A program made the position numbers and the translations under genes. 9,424 nucleotides of DNA, taken from CAXXOK01 sp035353235. GTDB lineage: Bacteria; Bacillota; Clostridia; Christensenellales; Aristaeellaceae. This document shows positions 7,107 to 9,424 of this stretch, in pieces. Numbering within the stretch: position 1 is the stretch's first letter; each line of letters begins with the position of its first letter. The stretch covers positions 1 to 9,424 of the forward strand of contig DAOPZG010000107.1 of assembly GCA_035353235.1 (NCBI GenBank), written 5' to 3'. A model generated the notes under the pieces. The model searched no databases and had not been told where the DNA came from. It worked only from the letters and a program-made list of their open reading frames with translations.

Positions 7107-7199
7107 CAGACTCGCTCCTTTCAGCGTAAGAGCAGGTACAGGATACCCTGTTGAGGTGACGCCTGTATGAACGATCGGTGAGCTTTCTGTACCAAATCA

Positions 7200-7266
7200 G
7201 CCCTGTCGGGCAAGCAGCCCTGCCGGGCAGCATCCCTGCCGGATAGCATCCCTGTCGGGCAGTCAG
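7200..7266. repeat. Four imperfect tandem 16-17-base repeats forming mini-hairpins
   Basis: Units at 7201-7217, 7218-7233, 7234-7249 and 7250-7266 share the core CCCTG(T/C)CGGGCAGC. Each can form a short stem of 3-4 base pairs on either strand: GCCC/GGGC in units 1 and 2, ATCC/GGAT in unit 3 and CCC/GGG in unit 4. The ATCC/GGAT stem of unit 3 looks compensatory to GCCC/GGGC. The last unit overlaps the stop codon of the membrane-protein gene. No T-run follows on either strand, so the repeats do not form an ordinary terminator. The function is unknown. Confidence 0.75.
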
Positions 7267-8348
7267 CTTTGCTTCTCTTCCTCCGTCGGGACAGGGATGG
7301 GCTCTCCCGCGTCCACAACGGCTTTTGCGTTTCGAGCCGTTCGGTGGCTGTCGCGAACGCTGCCCGCGATGCTCAACACTGCGCCAACGATCAGGAACAG
7401 GTAGTAGGTGAAAAACCGCCAGATCAGCAATGCCAGACCGATGGTGCCCTGCGTGAACATGCTGCCGAAGAACACCATAAACCCACCTTCCTGCGCGCCG
7501 CTCGCGCCGGGCAAGGGGGTGTAGCTGGCACTAACAAACAGCAGAAACGCCACCGTAAGGATCAGGTACCACGGTGTGCCGCTCATGTGGAAAGCGTGGT
7601 ATACGCTCAGGGGAACGGACATCAGCCCAAGCAGGCTCAGGCCCGCCAGCGCCAGCATCCCTACCAGCTGACCGGGGCGGCTGGCCAGCCGCAGGATGCT
7701 GGCGTGGTAGGTATCCAGCCCGGCGCTGATACGCAGCATCTGCTCTTCCGGGTGTTTGATCAGCCGCATTTTCGCGCCCAGCCGGACAAAAAAACCGATT
7801 ATCGCCTGCACCATCGGCCGGTGCAGCGCTACCAGCAAAATCAGCGGGATTGCCGCGAAGTTGATGCCATAGCCAATATAAATCGCCCATTTTGCGCTGG
7901 CCAGTTGCGTATTCACAAACCCCCAGTTACTCAGCCAGAGCACCGTGGTCATCAGCACCAGCATCATCTGCTGGGCGAAAAACTTAATCGAAATGGCCGA
8001 AGTACCGATGGGCACCGGCACGCCCCGCTTGCTTAAGTAATACACCTGCAGGGGCTGGCCGCCGCTGGCCCCGGGGGTGATGTTGGAGTAGTAAAAACCG
8101 ATCAGCGTAACATACAGCGCATAGCCCAGCGTGATATTCTGCTTTTCTTTGCGTAAAAAGTAGTAAAGGCTCGTCATGTCAAAAAACATGTAGGCTCCCC
8201 AACCCAGCAGTGCGCAAAACACCCACTTCAGGTCCAGCGTGAACAGCACTTCCCATGCGTTGGTCAGTTCGCTGTTGCTGAACGCAAGCACCAGAATGAT
8301 TACCAGAGTCAGCCCGATAAAAAGAAGACTCAGCAGGTTTTTCTTCAT
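7263..8348 (-). CDS. Polytopic membrane protein, LPG-synthase-TM / YbhN (UPF0104) family
   Basis: A 361-residue integral membrane protein. About eight hydrophobic segments are visible, roughly at 5-23, 42-64, 74-92, 121-141, 153-175, 228-252, 260-277 and 302-327. The family hallmarks are NITPGASGGQPLQVYYL (89-105) and TPLPGASGAQEGGF (277-290), typical of the transmembrane domain related to lysylphosphatidylglycerol synthase/flippase MprF and the stand-alone YbhN/AglD-like proteins. No soluble aminoacyl-transferase domain is present, so this is not a full MprF, and a lipid transport or flippase role is more likely than lysyl transfer. The true start is ATG 8346-8348: it overlaps the glycosyltransferase stop as ATGA, has AAGGGG upstream, and gives a normal N-terminus MKKNLLSLLF. 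A longer in-frame reading up to 8453 would lie inside the upstream gene. The substrate is probably the glycolipid made by the coupled glycosyltransferase. Confidence 0.9.
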   Translation of the reverse strand: MKKNLLSLLFIGLTLVIILVLAFSNSELTNAWEVLFTLDLKWVFCALLGWGAYMFFDMTSLYYFLRKEKQNITLGYALYVTLIGFYYSNITPGASGGQPLQVYYLSKRGVPVPIGTSAISIKFFAQQMMLVLMTTVLWLSNWGFVNTQLASAKWAIYIGYGINFAAIPLILLVALHRPMVQAIIGFFVRLGAKMRLIKHPEEQMLRISAGLDTYHASILRLASRPGQLVGMLALAGLSLLGLMSVPLSVYHAFHMSGTPWYLILTVAFLLFVSASYTPLPGASGAQEGGFMVFFGSMFTQGTIGLALLIWRFFTYYLFLIVGAVLSIAGSVRDSHRTARNAKAVVDAGEPIPVPTEEEKQS

Positions 8349-9424
8349 AAAGCGCCCCTTTGCGCGGCCTTCATGGCAATCAGCGCCTGATAACGCTCCA
8401 CCACCTGCACCATCAGCCGGTTCCACGGGATCGGGATCGTCTCCCGCGCACATTGCCCCACCGTGCCGGCGGTCGGCAGCGCCTCCGCAATGCCCTGTGC
8501 GATGGATTCCACCGTGTTTTCACACAGATAACCGTTCGCCCCGTGTGTCACGCCTTCCGCCGAGCAGCTGCCCGCTACCAGCAGGGCCGGCGTACCCATC
8601 ACGGCGGCCTCGCGCACCACCATGGGCGCGTTGTCGTACACCGAGGGGAAAACCATCAGATCGGCGCGTTCGTACAGCGCCATCATCGTAGGCCGGTCGG
8701 TGATCATCCCCGTAAACAGCACATTTTCGGCAATGTTCAGTTCCTGCGCCAGCGTTTTTAAAAAATTCGCGTCCGGCCCGGCGCCCACCATCAGCAGCTG
8801 AAAATCCATCCCACGGGTTTTTAGCATTCCGCAGGCGCGTAAAATGCTTTCCGTGTTCTTTTTCCGGTTCTGCTGACCAACAAAAATCAACACGGGCACC
8901 CCCTGTCGCAGGGGGAAACGTTCCCCGGCGGCCCGGCGGGCCGCATCGCTTAAATCAAAGGGATCGGTGCCGTTCTGCATAATCACCGTTTTGCCCCGGT
9001 AACCATAGTCGGCCAGCACCTCCGCCGTTTTACCGTTCACGGCCCATACCTCGTCACAGGTATTGTAAAAATCCACCGCGTAACGCACGCCGGTCTTTGC
9101 CAGCGTCCTGGAGCCGGTCGCTTTATAAAAATCATCGTAATATTTACTGTGAAAAGTCGCCACCAGCGGCGCGCCGTCCCGCCGGGCAATCCGCCGCGCT
9201 TCCCGCCCGCCAAAGAACGGGCTGTGCGCGTGCAGAATATCAAATCTCCGGTCGCTCACCGCATCGCGGAAGCTCTTGCTCATTCGCGGAAAGCCGACAC
9301 GATAGGCTTCACCCGGAATGCGCATCCCGTCATACAGCAGGGTTTCGCAGTTTACCTGCTCCGGATAGAGCGGGTTGTTGGGGGCAATATACAACGCTTC
9401 GTGACCCATCGCCTGCAGGGTCTG
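8345..9424 (-). CDS. GT4-family glycosyltransferase, 5' end beyond the window
   Basis: 359 residues are visible of a GT-B-fold, retaining GT4-type glycosyltransferase. The frame stays open to the right edge (QTLQAMGHEALYIAPN...), and L-x-x-MGHE normally lies some 20-30 residues inside such proteins, so the ATG at 9409 is internal rather than the start. Seen: the N-domain acceptor side FDILHAHSPFFGGREARRIAR followed by TFHSKYYDDF; VIMQNGTDPF at the domain junction; the donor-side VLIFVGQQNRKKNTESIL; VGAGPD; and PSVYDNAPMVVREAAVMGTPALLV. The EX7E motif is present as D-x7-E (DNAPMVVRE, about visible residues 264-272), with the first Glu replaced by Asp. No transmembrane segment is seen, so it is probably membrane-peripheral. 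The ATGA overlap with the downstream membrane-protein gene and the similarity to alpha-glucosyldiacylglycerol synthase-type enzymes suggest glycolipid synthesis. The sugar and acceptor are not shown by sequence. Confidence 0.9.
   Translation of the reverse strand, partial: QTLQAMGHEALYIAPNNPLYPEQVNCETLLYDGMRIPGEAYRVGFPRMSKSFRDAVSDRRFDILHAHSPFFGGREARRIARRDGAPLVATFHSKYYDDFYKATGSRTLAKTGVRYAVDFYNTCDEVWAVNGKTAEVLADYGYRGKTVIMQNGTDPFDLSDAARRAAGERFPLRQGVPVLIFVGQQNRKKNTESILRACGMLKTRGMDFQLLMVGAGPDANFLKTLAQELNIAENVLFTGMITDRPTMMALYERADLMVFPSVYDNAPMVVREAAVMGTPALLVAGSCSAEGVTHGANGYLCENTVESIAQGIAEALPTAGTVGQCARETIPIPWNRLMVQVVERYQALIAMKAAQRGAL

Noticed and set aside
7138..7151. ACAGG-ATAC-CCTGT dyad upstream of the secreted-protein gene, as an operator
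   Set aside because: The short 5-bp arms in a GC-rich spacer, with no clear promoter beside them, are not enough to call a site.
6048..7154. Plus-strand frame of about 370 codons spanning the serS 3' end, terminator and secreted-protein gene
   Set aside because: It runs through a strong intrinsic terminator and overlaps two better supported genes in other frames; the composition is shadow-like.
8349..8453. Possible 35-residue N-terminal extension of the membrane protein
   Set aside because: It lies wholly inside the glycosyltransferase gene, is Asp/Gly/Pro-rich, and the ATGA-overlap start gives a normal membrane-protein N-terminus.
9407..9409. ATG at 9409 as the start of the glycosyltransferase
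   Set aside because: The frame is open to the window edge, and MGHE-type sequence is normally internal in GT4 enzymes, preceded by the first beta strand and a glycine-rich loop.

Overview
The window looks like chromosomal DNA from a GC-rich member of the Bacillota, most likely the class Clostridia. The reasons are strong AGGAGG/GGGAGG ribosome binding sites, a tRNA-sensing T-box leader in front of serS, a SWIM/SNF2 helicase of the kind usual in that phylum, and a GT4 glycosyltransferase next to a YbhN/UPF0104-type membrane protein. The assignment to class level is inference. No mobile element, CRISPR array, tRNA or rRNA was seen, and the gene set reads as core or housekeeping.

Layout. (1) 1-3390, minus strand: a large SWIM-domain SNF2 helicase (202-3390), followed after 28 bases by the first 57 codons of an SRAP/YedK-type abasic-site-binding protein that runs off the left edge. 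Together they look like a DNA-maintenance operon. (2) 3391-3579: a divergent intergenic region with a near-consensus extended -10 promoter for a rightward serine beta-lactamase-like hydrolase (3580-4749). (3) 4750-5085: a sigma-A promoter and a complete serine-type T-box leader with specifier candidate UCC, Stem III, antiterminator and terminator, controlling serS (5086-6360). (4) 6361-6557: a run of inverted repeats ending in a very strong terminator, which lies between serS and a convergent leftward gene. (5) 6558-7106, minus: a small secreted protein of unknown function. (6) 7107-7262: a spacer carrying four imperfect tandem mini-hairpin repeats. (7) 7263-9424, minus: a GT4 glycosyltransferase (5' end outside the window) translationally coupled by an ATGA overlap to a polytopic LPG-synthase-TM/YbhN family protein. 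This is probably a cell-envelope glycolipid or lipid-transport unit.

How the parts work together. The serS leader should raise SerRS production when uncharged tRNA-Ser accumulates. Both the anticodon-reading site (UCC) and the acceptor-reading bulge (UGGC, matching the G73 discriminator of tRNA-Ser) fit serine. The helicase and SRAP protein plausibly act together on damaged or stalled DNA. The glycosyltransferase and membrane protein plausibly make and move a membrane glycolipid. No clearly new defence or mobile system was found. The least explained parts are the structured serS 3' region with its C-rich loop and the mini-hairpin repeat cluster.
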